A stretch of DNA of 64,000 nucleotides from Chloranthus sessilifolius (taxonomy: Eukaryota; Streptophyta; Magnoliopsida; Chloranthales; Chloranthaceae): the NCBI GenBank assembly GCA_021018995.1, contig CM037588.1:141233725-141297724 (forward strand), in the 5' to 3' direction. Made by a program: the position numbers and the translations under genes. Positions within the stretch are counted from its first letter, which is position 1. Each line of letters begins with the position of its first letter. Positions 23,335 to 34,744 of this stretch are shown here, in pieces. The notes under the pieces were generated by a model that was not told the DNA's origin, did no database searches, and saw only the letters and a program-made list of their open reading frames with translations.

Positions 23335-24771
23335 ATGCCACCCAAGACTAGGTTGTCTTCGAAGAAGGCAACGTCTAAACTCCCCGTTCGGCGTAAGAAC
23401 GCCGCACCACCTCCACCTACCCCATCGCCGGTGAGGACTCCATCACCGTCGGCATCGGAGACCACCTCCGGTTCGACGAGCGCACCCTCGCGCTAGTCTT
23501 CACCCGAATCTACCCCCATGCCGCCGCCACCCACTAACGTAATACAACCCAATGAGTGGTGGTAGGCGAAAACCTTTGAGGTCGAGTACATCATCGACCC
23601 AACCCTATTTACAAATCCCGATGTGTCGGGCGAGACCCAATGGGCTCGTAACTACCTTACCAATGCTGGTCTCGGAAACCTTCTCAAACCAATCTGGGGT
23701 TCCTACTACCCTAAGTTGGTGAGATTGTTTTATCAGGGCCTTACCGATGGCCCTACCGACGACGTGGTCTTGACCACGATAGAGGGTCGAGACTACGCCA
23801 TTACCCATTGCCACATACACGAGGTACTCGAGTGTTACCTCGATTTCACGCCAGAGACCACCCTCTTCCCACCCTTTGAAGAGGAAGTTAGATTTGAAGA
23901 GATCATGACCCGCATGACAAACGGGAAAAAGGGGTCGGGATCCTCCATCAAGAGGGTCGACCTTCCCCACTATATGTGGATGCTTGATTCAATAATCAAG
24001 TGCAACCTATATCCACTGCGCCATGACACAGAGCGCGTAGAAAAAGTGCAACAGGCACTTTATGCGGCCTTTTATGGCCGATGGTTCGATGCTACCATGA
24101 TCATCCTAGAGGGGATGAAGTACATCAAAGGGAAATTGATGAAGGGCAACTTGAGGCCCTAGGAGAGGATGTCATATGCTCGGCTCATATCAAGTATCTT
24201 GGAGTGCTACTCCAACGCTCCCGAGTATATGGTGTCGCCCCACGAGGTGAGGGCAACGGACCGAGTGAAGACGTTTTTGAAGTCTTCATGGAGCCATAGC
24301 TACAACTTGTTAAAGCGGACCCTACTGGCTCCGGGTCCAGTTCCAGCAGCAGCAGTAGCACCACCCCCACCCCCACCACGCTCAGACCCACCCGTGGGTG
24401 CGCACCAGCGAGCCTTCTGAGAGGCACCCTCTCATACCACTACTTCACCGACACCGCCAGCCCATTCTGCGCCAGCTACTCCCACATCATCCTACCGCCG
24501 GCGCACAGCTCACTCCGGTCCTACCATCGAGGAGGTGTTGGCACGCATGGAGGCCAACAACGAGCAGATTAACCGGAGGATGGACTTCCTCATGTTCCAT
24601 ACCCTCTGCTACATCTACCCGTTAAACTACCAGAGGTACCTCGCTCAGGAGGAGGAGTGGACCGTCGGACGGACTGCCTTCCATAGGGGTCCCGTCTTCC
24701 ATCCGACCACCATGACTCAAGGCTGGTACTTCCACTGCACCATTCCGCTTGACAGAAGCCACAGCCACTGA
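23335..24771 (+). pseudogene. Accessory ORF of gypsy C ('putative plant transposon protein' family)
   Basis: One frame of 479 codons runs from ATG 23335 to TGA 24769-24771, interrupted by TAG at 23494, TAG at 23563, TAG at 24160 and TGA at 24418. Order: basic N-terminus (MPPKTRLSSKKATSK), Pro/Ser linker, QPNEWW box, core with YYPKLVRLFYQ, IEGRDYAI, MWMLDSIIKCNLYP and ARLISSILECY, Pro-rich linker, short coiled coil (EEVLARMEANNEQINRRM). Gypsy B has the same order with matching boxes (QPNEFW, LVHLFYQ, MWIFDMIFKATLYP, ARLISVMIENY), so the two are homologous. The frame has been kept to the end despite four point stops. Biochemical role unknown. Confidence 0.8.
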
Positions 24772-25178
24772 CCCGCTACCTCCGATCACCCACCAGCCTC
24801 GACTTCACATCCACAGACTAGCCACAGACCTCACCCCATATCTCATGACTCGGAAGGCGAGCCTGCTCCACCACCCGACCAGTCTAGCGAGGGGACAGCA
24901 TGAGACTTTCACAGCTATATTTTGTGTTGTATTTTGGTTGTATAGAGAAAATTTTGATTATATTGTGGGGTACAATGATGTAAACATTTTGTAATAGTTC
25001 TGTTAATTAATATAAGGTTTTTCTAACATTTTACGTGCAATTATTTTATGCTATGTGTTGTGTTTATGCTCTGTTGTGTTAAATAACTGGTCTACCTCAC
25101 CCAAGAGTGGGGGGGGAGACCCAGACCTACGCACCTTTGGGTTATTTTCGAGGAAGAAAATTCCCAAGGTGGGGAGGA
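24772..25178 (+). other. 3' untranslated region and PPT of gypsy C
   Basis: Non-coding, ending with the purine tract AAGGTGGGGAGGA (25166-25178) directly before the 3' LTR. The phrase GAGGAAGAAAATTCCCAAGG just upstream is shared with A and B. Confidence 0.8.
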
Positions 25179-27619
25179 TGTAATATCCCGAAAAATCATG
25201 TTAAACAGTGACCTCGGGAACCATGCCCGACTGGTCATAGGTTTGACCAAATAAGAGTTCAATAGTTAGCATAGGGTGCAATGAACGGATGAGATACAAA
25301 AATTCGAGTGAATATGTGGAGTGTGATCTAAATCTGAAGTCACATACACCTATTACGGTGCATGTGCTCAACACACAAACTAGAGGAGAGATAAAAGGGT
25401 TTAAGAACCCTAAAATAGAGGTTTTGGTTGTTGAGAGAGAAGTAAAGAAGAGAGAGAGAGGAGTAAAGAAGGTGGTTAAACAAGGAGTTATTGTGAGTGT
25501 TTGGAAGGGGGATTTAAGCATTTAAAAGGCTGATTCGACACAAGGGATCCGCTAGAAGCAAACTTGGAAACCCTAGCCTTTTCAACCACTTGACCTAATC
25601 AATTAGAGATTGATTGAAGGTAAAATTCTTGTAAATTAAATGCATAGATTGAAGGGTTTAATCGTAGTTAGAAATAGCTAAAATCATAGGATAATGGCTT
25701 AGAAAATAAAAAAAAAATCATTTGAAAAAAGATTGGGAAGAACAGCCAAAAGGGAGCTGAATCTGACCATTTCGATTAATCGAAAGTGAGATTCGATTAA
25801 TCGATTTTAGCTAAGAAGTTGAAAAGTCAAAAGACACGATTTCGATTAATCGAACTGAGTTTCAATTAATCGATTTTGGTATCGATTAATCGACTGGGAA
25901 CCTCCAGTGAACTCCAGTGGAGGGAAGAAAAAGGACTTGGAAAAATCGACTAATCAAAATGGGATTTCGATTAATCGATTTAGAATTTTGATTAATCGAT
26001 TTGGGATCGATTAATCAATTTTGGGAATTCGATTACTCGAATTGAGAATCGAATGGATAGAGTGGAGAATTTTGATTAATCGAATTGGGATTCAATTAAT
26101 CGAATGGGAATCTCGATTAATCGATTTTGGAGTTCGATTAATCGACTGTGCCAGTTTTTGTTGACTTTTGAGTTTGACTTTAAGATTATTGGAGGGTCTT
26201 GGACCTTCTTGGTTACATCTTTAGTGATGTATTTCATATGTTATGTGGTACCATAGGTGGTACGTGTGAACTTGGGCACAAGGAGCCACGTGGGACCTTG
26301 ATGCATGATCAAACAGAGACTTGAGGTAGGGAACACCTTGAACATGTACTTTATTTTGCAAGAGCATGTATGTAGTGATATAGAATTCAATTCAAACTGT
26401 TTTTGTTTCTTAAGAGTTTGTGAAAAGTGTGCGTGTGTGACATCTAAAAGAGTAATCATAATGAGCCATCCCCAAGGGATAAGGAAGTAAAGAAATAAGA
26501 GCATCAGGTGTGATGCAAGTGAATGGATACATCCTAGGGATGTATCCAAGATTGAATTATGTCTAATAAGGCCTAACGGATATAAGATATCACACTTACA
26601 CGGTGAATAACTATATGTCAAGCACCTGATATTTTTATTATTTGAGGTTTGATAAGGTACCCCACCGACGTGGCGGGATACCCACGACTGACGCGGCAGG
26701 ATATCCGTGACCGATACGGCGGTGAAATCGTAGGCCAGTGCGGAGGCTTATCCGTATACAGTAAGCACACCCCAGGGGTGTTGAGTTGAGATAAGTGAAA
26801 CCCCGCCACCGATCCCCAGGGGAAAGGGGCTTGGGTACTAATTGTATTCTCAGGGAATATGTTTAAAACTGTCTATATAGATGACGATGATGGGTATCTC
26901 ATCGGGGCTCGATACTATATTGCTCGGGGATTACTTAAGTTGAAAGGTTAAGTTTTGCTTTAGGCCTATTCAGCGTCATTCATGAATAATCAAAAGACAT
27001 GAGTAAACTACTAGTAAAATATGATTTTTTTCAACTATTTTTCATCAGTAATTGCATAGACACATCATGCATGGCATATCATGGAATATATGTGAGTTGT
27101 AATTTATATGTTCAATTGTGTTCTATTCCCTATTGAGCTAGGATGTAGCTCACCCTTTAGACTATACGTCGCAGGTCCACTATTAGCAGCTGCCGAGGCT
27201 TCAGGGGACATTGACCTGTGAGTCGGACCATGGAGCCACCTCCTGAGGACTTCTTCTAGAGGACTCCGTTGTGCAGCTTTGAGAGTTTTTGTGAGCGTGT
27301 TTTGTACGGCTTGGTATGTCAAGCCTTATTTTCATTAAACAATGTAATTAAGTCATGAGATTATTCTTTTGGGGCGAACCATCATTTATGATCAGCGATC
27401 ATCGATGGTTCGGATCGGTTCTCCATTCATGCAGAGGCATGAAGGTAGAACTGTCTTTTGAGAAATATTTAAATGATAATTTAATTCCGCAGCTTTATTC
27501 ATTATTTCAGTGCAGTTCATTGTTTGATATACCAATATTCCGTGCATAGCTAAGGGGCACGGTCAAGATGATCGTGGTGATGGCACGGGTTTCGGGGTGT
27601 CGAAATCCGGGCTGTCACA
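25179..27619 (+). repeat. 3' LTR of gypsy C
   Basis: 2441 bp, closely similar to 14604-17144. It has about 14 dyad units at 25768-26145, a possible intron 26326-27174, and a small deletion at about 27220 that breaks the acidic frame. Confidence 0.95.
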
Positions 27620-27624
27620 AGTTA

Positions 27625-28430
27625 TTTCTTGAAGAACCTTATTTTTCCTCTCAACCACACCATTTTGTTGAGGTGTGTGAGGAGCAGAAAAATCATGTTT
27701 TATCCCACTTAAAGAGCAATATTTAGCAAAAGATGAATTTTCAAATTCTTTACCATGATCACTACGAATTCAAGCAATAGAAAGATTCTTTTCAACTTGA
27801 GTTCTTTTGGAAATTATAGCAAATTCATCAAAAGCTTGAGATTTCTCTCTAAGAAAAGTAACCCAAGTATACCTAGAAAAATCATCAACTAATACAAACA
27901 CATATTTCTTTCCCCCTAAACTACTTGTTCTCATAGGACCTACAAGGTCAAAATGAATTAACTCAAGTATCCTAGAAGAAGTAGGAACATTAACTTTCTT
28001 GTAAGGAACAGGGGTCTATTTACCCATTTGACAAGCACTACAAATAGATCCATCTGGTTTACTTAATTTTGATAAACCTTTAACAAGTTGATCAGAGGCT
28101 AATTTATAAAGATCATTTTTGTTCATGTGCCCAAGCCTCTGATGTAAAATATTGATCTCATTTGTTTTAGTGATAAGACAATTGTTTTTGAAGGAATCAC
28201 AAAAAGTATAACAATTATCAGATCATCTAATCCCTTCAAGGACAATTTGACCAGTAGAACCAACTACAGTGCACAAATTTTTGATAAAATTTATATTCAT
28301 CCCATCATCACATCAATGGCTAATACTAATGAGATTAACCTTAAGTTATTCAACATAAAGAACTTCATTAAGTTTAGGACATTTAGGTGCTTCAATTGTT
28401 CCTTTACCAATAATTTTACATGAACTTCCA
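27625..28430 (-). pseudogene. GAG-pre-integrase and integrase core of copia D
   Basis: Minus-strand motifs in order: HQRLGHMNKNDLYKL and CSACQMGK (zinc finger of the GAG-pre-integrase domain), FDLVGPMRT (first catalytic Asp region), IRSDHGKEFEN (second Asp) and FSAPHTPQQNGVVERKN (Glu). In-frame stops occur near 28016 and 27768. The domain continues at 14598 beyond gypsy C. Confidence 0.92.
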
Positions 28431-28526
28431 TTTCCGAAGGTCACATTTCCCTCCGAGCATGGACTTAGATGAGAGAAGAATGATTTATCACCAGTCATAT
28501 GCCTGGAACAATCACTATCAAGGAAC
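28431..28526 (-). pseudogene. Protease of copia D, active-site half
   Basis: The minus strand reads WFLDSDCSRHMTGDKSFF. Copia proteases have DSGCSRHMTG here, so the catalytic Asp is kept but Gly is Asp. Solo LTR F is inserted directly before the Trp-Phe. Confidence 0.88.
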
Positions 28527-28883
28527 CATTTTGTGACAGCCCGGATTTCGGCACCCCGAAACCCGTGCCATCAGCACGATCATCTTGACCGTGCCCCTTA
28601 GCTAAGCACGGAACATTGGCATATCAAGCATAAAATGAAATAATAAATGAGCTGCGGAATTTAAATCTATATTAACTAATTCTCCAAAAGACAGTTCTAC
28701 CCTCATGCCTCTGCATAAATGGAGAACCGACCCGACCCATCGATGATAGCAATCAACACGGATGGTTCGCCCCAACAGAATAATCTCAAACTCAATATAT
28801 ACATGGTTTAACCAAACAAGGCTTGACATACCAAGTCGTACAAATCTCTCTCAAAAGCCCTCAAAGTGGCACAACGGAGTCCT

Positions 28884-28987
28884 CTAGAAGAAGTCCTCAG
28901 GAGGTGGCTCCAACTCGTCTCCGGCCGCAAGGTCCGACTCACCGGGGTCAGCGTCTCCTGAAGCCTCGGCCGCTGCTAGTAGTGGAC
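28884..28987 (-). other. Acidic reading frame of LTR F
   Basis: Following GTCGTAG|GT the minus strand encodes an Asp/Glu/Pro-rich peptide ending ELEPPPEDFF and a stop at 28884. It has several amino acid changes from C but no frameshift. Confidence 0.5.
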
Positions 28988-30010
28988 CTACGACGTATAG
29001 TCTATAGGGTGAGCTACATCCTAGCTCAATAGGGAACAAACACAGTTGAACATATAAATTATTACTCACATATATTCCATGATATGCCATGCATGATGTG
29101 TCTATGCAATTACTGATGAAACAGTTAAAAAGTATTATATTTTACTGGTAGTTTACTCGTATCTTTTATTTACTCATGAATAATGCTGAAAAGGCCTAAA
29201 GCACAACTTAAACTTTCAACTTAAGTAATCCCCGAGCAATATAGCATCGAGCCCCAATGAGATACCCTTCATCGTCATTTATATAGACACTTTTAACGTA
29301 TTCCCTGGGAATACAATTAGTACCTAAGCCCCTTTCCCCTGGGGATTGGTGGCGGGGTTTCACTTGTCTTAAATCAACACCCATGGGGTGTGCTTACTAT
29401 GTGCGGATAAGCCTCCACATTGGCTTATGGTTTCGCCGCCGTATCGGTCACGGATATCCTGCCGTGTTAGTCGTGGATATCCCGCCACGTTAGTGGGGTA
29501 CCCTATCAAACCTCAAATAACAAAAATATCGGTGCCTTACATATAGTTATTCACCGTGTAAATGTGCTATCTTATATCAGTTAGGCCCTATCAAACATGA
29601 TTCAATCTTGGATACATCCCTGGGATGTATCCATTCACTTGTATCACACCTAATGCTCTTATTTCTTTTCTTCCTCATCCCCTGGGGATGGCTCATTATT
29701 ATTACTCTTATAGATGTCACACACACACACTTTTCACAAACTCTTAAGCAATAAAAATAGTTTGAATTGAATTCTATATTACTACATACATGCTCTTGTA
29801 AAATAAAGTACATGTTCAAGGTGTTCCCTACCTCAAGTCTTGGTTTGATCAACGCATCAAGGTCCCACGTGGCTCCTTGTGCATTAGTTCACACGTACCA
29901 CCTATGGTACCACATAACATGTGAAACACATCACTAAGGATGCAATAAAGAAGGTCCAAGACCTTCCAAGAATCTTAAAGTCAAACTCAAAAGTTAACAT
30001 AAATTAGCTC

Positions 30011-30489
30011 AGTCAATTAATCGAACTCCAAAATCGATTAATCGAATCTGATTCGATTAATCGATTTCCAAAATCGTTTAATCGAAAGTCAATATCGATT
30101 AATCGATTCTCAAATCGATTAATCGAGATTTTCATTCGATTAATCGAATCCTAATTCGATTAATCGAAATTCTCTGTTTAGCCAAGTCGATTCTCAATTC
30201 GAGTAATCCAGTTCCTAAAATCGATTAATCGATCCCAAATCGATTAATCGAAGATTGAAATCAATTAATCGAAATCCCATTTCGATTAGTCGATTTTCCT
30301 CAAGTCATTTCCTCCAGCCCCTGGGGTCCACTGGAGGTTCCCAGTCGATTAATCGATACCCAAATCGATTAATCGAAATCCAAAGTCGATTAATCGAACT
30401 CCAATTCGATTAATCGAAATCGGGGTCCTCTGACTTTTCAACTTCTTGACCAATTTCGATTAATCGAAACCCAATTTCGATTAATCAAA
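30011..30489. repeat. TTCGATTAATCGAA array of LTR F
   Basis: About 18 units with the C-family word. In element orientation they lie at +570 to +1050, as in LTR C. Confidence 0.9.
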
Positions 30490-31067
30490 TTTCTTCGAAA
30501 TGGGTCTTCCCAACCTTTTTCCACTCTTTTTCCTCTATTTTTCTAAACCATTATCCTGCTATCTAAATCATTTTTCAACCACAATTAACCTCTACAATCT
30601 ATGCCTTTTATTCACAAAAATTTTACCTTGAATCAATCTCAAATTGATTTCAAATCAAGTGGTTGGAAGGCTAGGGTCCAGCTTTGCTTCTAGCGGATCC
30701 CTCGCGTCGAATCCGACGTTTATTGCTCGAATCTCCCTTCCTCAACTAGCATTTACTCCTTGCATTAACTATGCTCTCCTTCTCTCTCTCTTCTTTACTT
30801 CTCTCTCAACAACCAAAGCTATTGGTTTTAGGGTTATTAAACCCTTTTATCTTTCCCCCAGCTTGTGTGTTAAGCACATGCACCTCGATAGGTGTATGTG
30901 ACTTCAGATTTACAATACACCCCACATAGCTACGCAACCTATCACATCACATCCGCTCATTACTCTCTATGCTAACTATTGAACTTCTATTTGGTCAAAC
31001 CTATGACCGATCGGGCACGGATCTCGAGGTCATAGTTTAGCGTGATTTTTTGGGCTATTACACATTT

Positions 31068-31250
31068 AGACGATTCACTAGCCTTAAGTGACATATGAGC
31101 AACCTGAACAATCAAATCAGATTTTTTAATCCAAACACGTTTGTATTTAAGAGTTGATTGATTTTGATCATATGTTTGTTGATGTTTTGTTTGAACTAAT
31201 CAAAGAGATGAATTTATTTTTAAGTTTGACATTGTTTCGTTTCTTCAAAT
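31068..31250 (-). pseudogene. Linker and N-terminal part of protease of copia D
   Basis: The minus strand encodes VWIKKSDLIVQVAHMSLKAS just before the protease active site, a segment typical of Sire-like elements. It is separated from 28526 by solo LTR F and rejoins in frame when F and one TSD copy are removed. Confidence 0.75.
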
Positions 31251-31251
31251 T

Positions 31252-32906
31252 TCAAAAGTTAGGAACATAGTAAGAAGAGTATTCAAAGGCGAATGGACAA
31301 TACACAAAAGTATGCCCTTCCCACCCACAACCCACAAGTATAACAGAATTCGTAGAAGAAGCAATGATTTCCTTAACAAATTTTGGGGCATGAGTTATTT
31401 CAGGTTTAGAATTTTTGGTTAATGAATGAATGTATCCAATACCTGATTTGTCTGTAGTTCTTTGACCAGATCTTAGTAATTTTTTCATTTTCTCATTAGC
31501 CTTATAAAAATTTGAATATTTTATAGAAATGGAACCAAGTTCACTTTTTAAATTTTCATTAATTAAAGTGAGAGAATTTGATTTCTTTTCTTGTTCATAA
31601 ATTTAGAGTTTAAACAATTCATTTTTTCTTGAAGTGTAATCTTTTCTTGAGATTGAGTTTTAAGTTGAGACTTAAGATTACTTATAGTGTTTGTTAACTC
31701 ATTCACTTCTCTGATCAATTTTACATTTTCTTTGGTGAGATGTAAAGATTCTTGATATAATTCATTATAAGCATTAGTCACATCCAATACATCACCATTA
31801 GTTTCAGTGTCATTTATAGACATTGTTTGAGATTGTGATTTATCTGATTCTACAATCGAGGCCACAAAGGCTCTAAACCCATACAATACAGGTTCAGATT
31901 CATCAGATGATGACTCATTTTGACATTCAACCTCATGAGTGGCAGTGAAAACTTTAGATTTTCCTTTATCCTTCTTGTTTGTGCATTGAGCAGCATAATG
32001 CTCATAGCCATGACACTTAAAACATTGATTAGTGTCAGTGAGTTCTTTTTGAGGTTTTTTCTCAAAAGAATTGAATTTACTTATTTTCAAAATTTTGAAA
32101 GGATTATTTTTTATTTTTATAAAACTTTTTAAATTTTTTAACAAATAAAGCAAGTTCTTCTGATTGATCAGAATCACTGCTAGGATCAGACTCTTCCTTA
32201 GATGATTTGAAAGCAACACTCTTAGACACATTATTGCCTTGTATTTCATATTCATAAGTTTATAAAGATCCAACTAATTCATCTAAGTTTAAATTGTTAA
32301 CATCTTTAGATTCCACTATAGCATTACTTTATATCAGAATCGTTTAGGTTGAGACCTTAGTATTTTTCGCACAATTTTTGTATTCGAAATAGGCTCACCT
32401 AAATTTAAAGAGCCATTCACAATATCATTCAAATGAATATAGAAATCAAAGAACTTTTCATCTTCATCCATGTGAAAATTTTCAAACTGAGATGTAAGCA
32501 CTTGGAGTTTGGATATCTTCACTTGAGGAGTCCCTTTATATGTAGTTTCAAGTAATTTTCAGGCATCCTTGACTACAGTGCAAGTACTAATGCGACGAAA
32601 TACTGAAGCAGTAACTACTCCAAATAACACATCAAGAGAGTTAAAATTATAGCCAAGGTTGTCATAATCGTGATCAGTCCATAAAGATTTAGGTTTGACA
32701 GTGGTATGTGATATATTATCGACAACAGAGGTCATAGTTGGTGGCGACCATCCATCCTCAATAGAGTACCAAATGTGTGGATCCATAAAACTTAAAAATG
32801 CTTTCATTCTTACCTTCCAGTAAGGATACTTAGAGCCATCAAATAAAAAAGGTCTAGCAGTAGACGCACCTTCTCTCGGAAGATCGTAATATCCCAAATT
32901 AGACAT
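31252..32906 (-). pseudogene. gag: gag of copia D
   Basis: It starts at ATG 32904-32906 and reads PFLFDGSKYPYWKVRMKAFL, the UBN2-type capsid start. A middle part (FHMDEDEKFFDFYIHLNDIV) follows after a frameshift. The 3' part (31563-32273) has the zinc knuckle CFKCHGYEHYAAQC and a predicted coiled-coil stretch. A last frame (31252-31488) holds a Cys/Gly-rich end. At least three frameshifts or stops break it. Confidence 0.9.
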
Positions 32907-32944
32907 TACACACTTAATTCGTTAGAATTTACTAAGTGTCCTAT

Positions 32945-32957
32945 GCTCTGATACTAA
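32945..32957 (-). other. Primer binding site of copia D
   Basis: The minus strand reads TTAGTATCAGAGC one base after the 5' LTR, a slightly changed initiator-Met type site. Confidence 0.85.
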
Positions 32958-32958
32958 T

Positions 32959-33624
32959 TGAAATTTAGGAATTATTAACAATACAAATAACAAACAAATT
33001 AACACTAATTACACACAATCATCACACAACCATAAATTGAACACAAATCATTTTTAACGTAGAAAAGCTATCACAGGTAAAAAACTACGGGATCTATCTC
33101 AGATTCAAAAGAATAATCCACTATGAATAAATAACCTTACAATGTTTTAGAATGATATGCCGTATCACTCCTCTCACTAACAATGACAGCCTTTAACCAT
33201 CATCCGATCCATAGTGAAGAATTCCAACAACCGTCGCATCCAATGAAGGTCCACTCGTCTCACACGAGCCACACACTCTCAAACACAAATTCAAAAATTA
33301 CACAACATCTTTAAGGCTAAGATTTAAAAGATCACAATCAAAGTAATCTCAAGGACAGAATTTTGGACCAGAAGAAAAAAAATTTGGATCTTAGAGAAAA
33401 TTTTCGCTGAAAAAGATAACCACCCAAACTAACTTTGCATTTAAATACTGTCAGTTCACGGATGTCCGTGATTCACTCATGGTCGTCTGTGACCATGGAT
33501 GCCCGTGAGGTCCATCACGGACGTCCGTAGATCTGATAGTGTAAAACGCAAATTCATCATCTTTTACTTGGCAATTAGAGAGTAATTTTTTAATTAAGTC
33601 ATGATTATGACAAAAAAACTTACA
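32959..33624 (-). repeat. 5' LTR of copia D
   Basis: 666 bp, a match to 8500-9165 with scattered substitutions. Four ACGGACGTCCGT-type dyads lie at 33456-33532. The element-side end adjoins the PBS and the outer side adjoins TSD GTTCA. Confidence 0.95.
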
Positions 33625-34480
33625 GTTCAGAACCCTTCGGGTTGCTTCCTTGGTCTATTTTGCCCTTCAAATCTTATCGGATTCGCCATATTTTTGCACA
33701 CACACATATACTAAACTAAAACAAAGATTTATTGTACAATCTAAACTATTAAAATCAAAGGGAAACTAACCTTTTGCCGATCGATGCCACGGCTTTAAAA
33801 ATATTGCCGAAGAGGGTTTCGAAGCGAAACCATCGGAATTCTACGGTGATTCCACAACGATTGATCACAATGAGGCACAAGATTGAATCGTCTACAATCA
33901 CAGATCGAATTCAATCTCTTCAAAGCACAATTTTAACAATCGTGGGAATGGAACGTCATGAACAAGGATTTAAACGGCTTGAGATTTTACAACGGCGGAG
34001 CACCATCGATACCGACATCTCGTTTTCCGTGAAACTGCAGATATTGCTTGCGATCACACGGTCGAAATACCACAAGGGTTTCAAAGGTGACGGTTTCCAA
34101 ATGGCTTCCGGTTCTCTTCAAACCCTCACTCTCTTTCTCTCTTTCTCAATGCTTGCAAAACAAGGGTGATGGCTTACCCGAGAAGCCTCCCTTTCTTATA
34201 ACTCAAAAACCCAAAAGCAAATATCTAGATATTTGCAACCCACATTCTATCCAAATCCCAATGGGTTGGTTTCGGTGTTGAACGGCACACGGTGAATCGG
34301 TGCACGGCTCATCCATTAAAGGCCCAAACAATATTTAAACCTTAATCCGTTCCACACAAAGCTACCCAAATATTATTTAATGACTTGTTATTCAATAAAA
34401 ACCATGCTGACATCGATCACCGTGCCAGACTTGCACACGGGGTCAGTCACACTTGGGATCGAAAATATCAGGATATTACA
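33625..34480 (-). mobile_element. Ty3/gypsy solo LTR E, proximal segment
   Basis: This completes the LTR begun at 6698. On the minus strand it starts TGTAATATCCTG at 34480, with TATA-like TATAAGAAAG near 34200 (+282). TSD AAAGT is at 34481-34485. Confidence 0.9.
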
Positions 34481-34485
34481 AAAGT

Positions 34486-34744
34486 GCAAAAGAAATAATG
34501 AGCTATTGATAAACTACAAATTTTATAGACCAAATGTATGGCTCATAACAACAAAATTCATTCCATCAGGAGGAAAAAGATGGAGAAAAATATCAGTAGA
34601 AATAGATAATCTCACTTTATGATATCAAACATAGTATACCTGGCATCCCAGATTGTCTAGGAAACTTGGGTTTGAAAAATGGGGGAGGACATATATAGAA
34701 AGGAGTTGCCACAGGCTCTACTTCCCAAAGAGAAACACGGTTCT
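34486..34744. other. Unannotated flank between LTR E and the CACTA element
   Basis: About 260 bp of A/T-rich sequence with no recognised gene. It continues the DNA of 6482-6692 before insertion of E, and ends with TCT, the CACTA target duplication. Confidence 0.5.

Larger units (their letters stand above)
14604..27619 (+). mobile_element. Full-length Ty3/gypsy chromovirus C with accessory ORF
   Basis: The element is 13.0 kb, with LTRs 14604-17144 and 25179-27619 (TGTAATATCCC...GGGCTGTCACA) and TSD AGTTA at 14599-14603 and 27620-27624. The internal order is PBS, gag, protease, RT, RNase H, integrase, chromodomain-like C-terminus, dyad spacer, accessory ORF, PPT. PR-RT-RH-INT order and the C-terminal chromodomain place it in the chromoviruses, probably Tekay/Del. 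Many in-frame TAG/TGA codons make it non-functional. Confidence 0.95.
28532..31062 (-). mobile_element. Ty3/gypsy solo LTR F (C family)
   Basis: 2531 bp, TGTGACAG...GGCTATTACA on the plus strand, with TSD CATTT at 28527-28531 and 31063-31067. No PBS or internal region follows, so it is a solo LTR from recombination between two LTRs. Sequence, dyad word and acidic frame match LTR C. A possible intron on the minus strand runs from 29831 to 28988. Confidence 0.95.
8500..33624 (-). mobile_element. Ty1/copia element D (Sire/Maximus-like), nested
   Basis: Paired 666-bp LTRs (8500-9165 and 32959-33624) are flanked by the 5-bp TSD GTTCA at 8495-8499 and 33625-33629. On the minus strand the order is LTR, PBS, gag, protease, integrase, RT, RNase H, spacer with dyads, accessory ORF, PPT, LTR. 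The order PR-INT-RT is diagnostic of copia, and an extra ORF after pol plus the gag and protease style suggest Sire/Maximus. Gypsy C and solo LTR F are inserted in it. Without them the element is about 9.6 kb. All coding parts carry frameshifts or stops. Confidence 0.95.
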
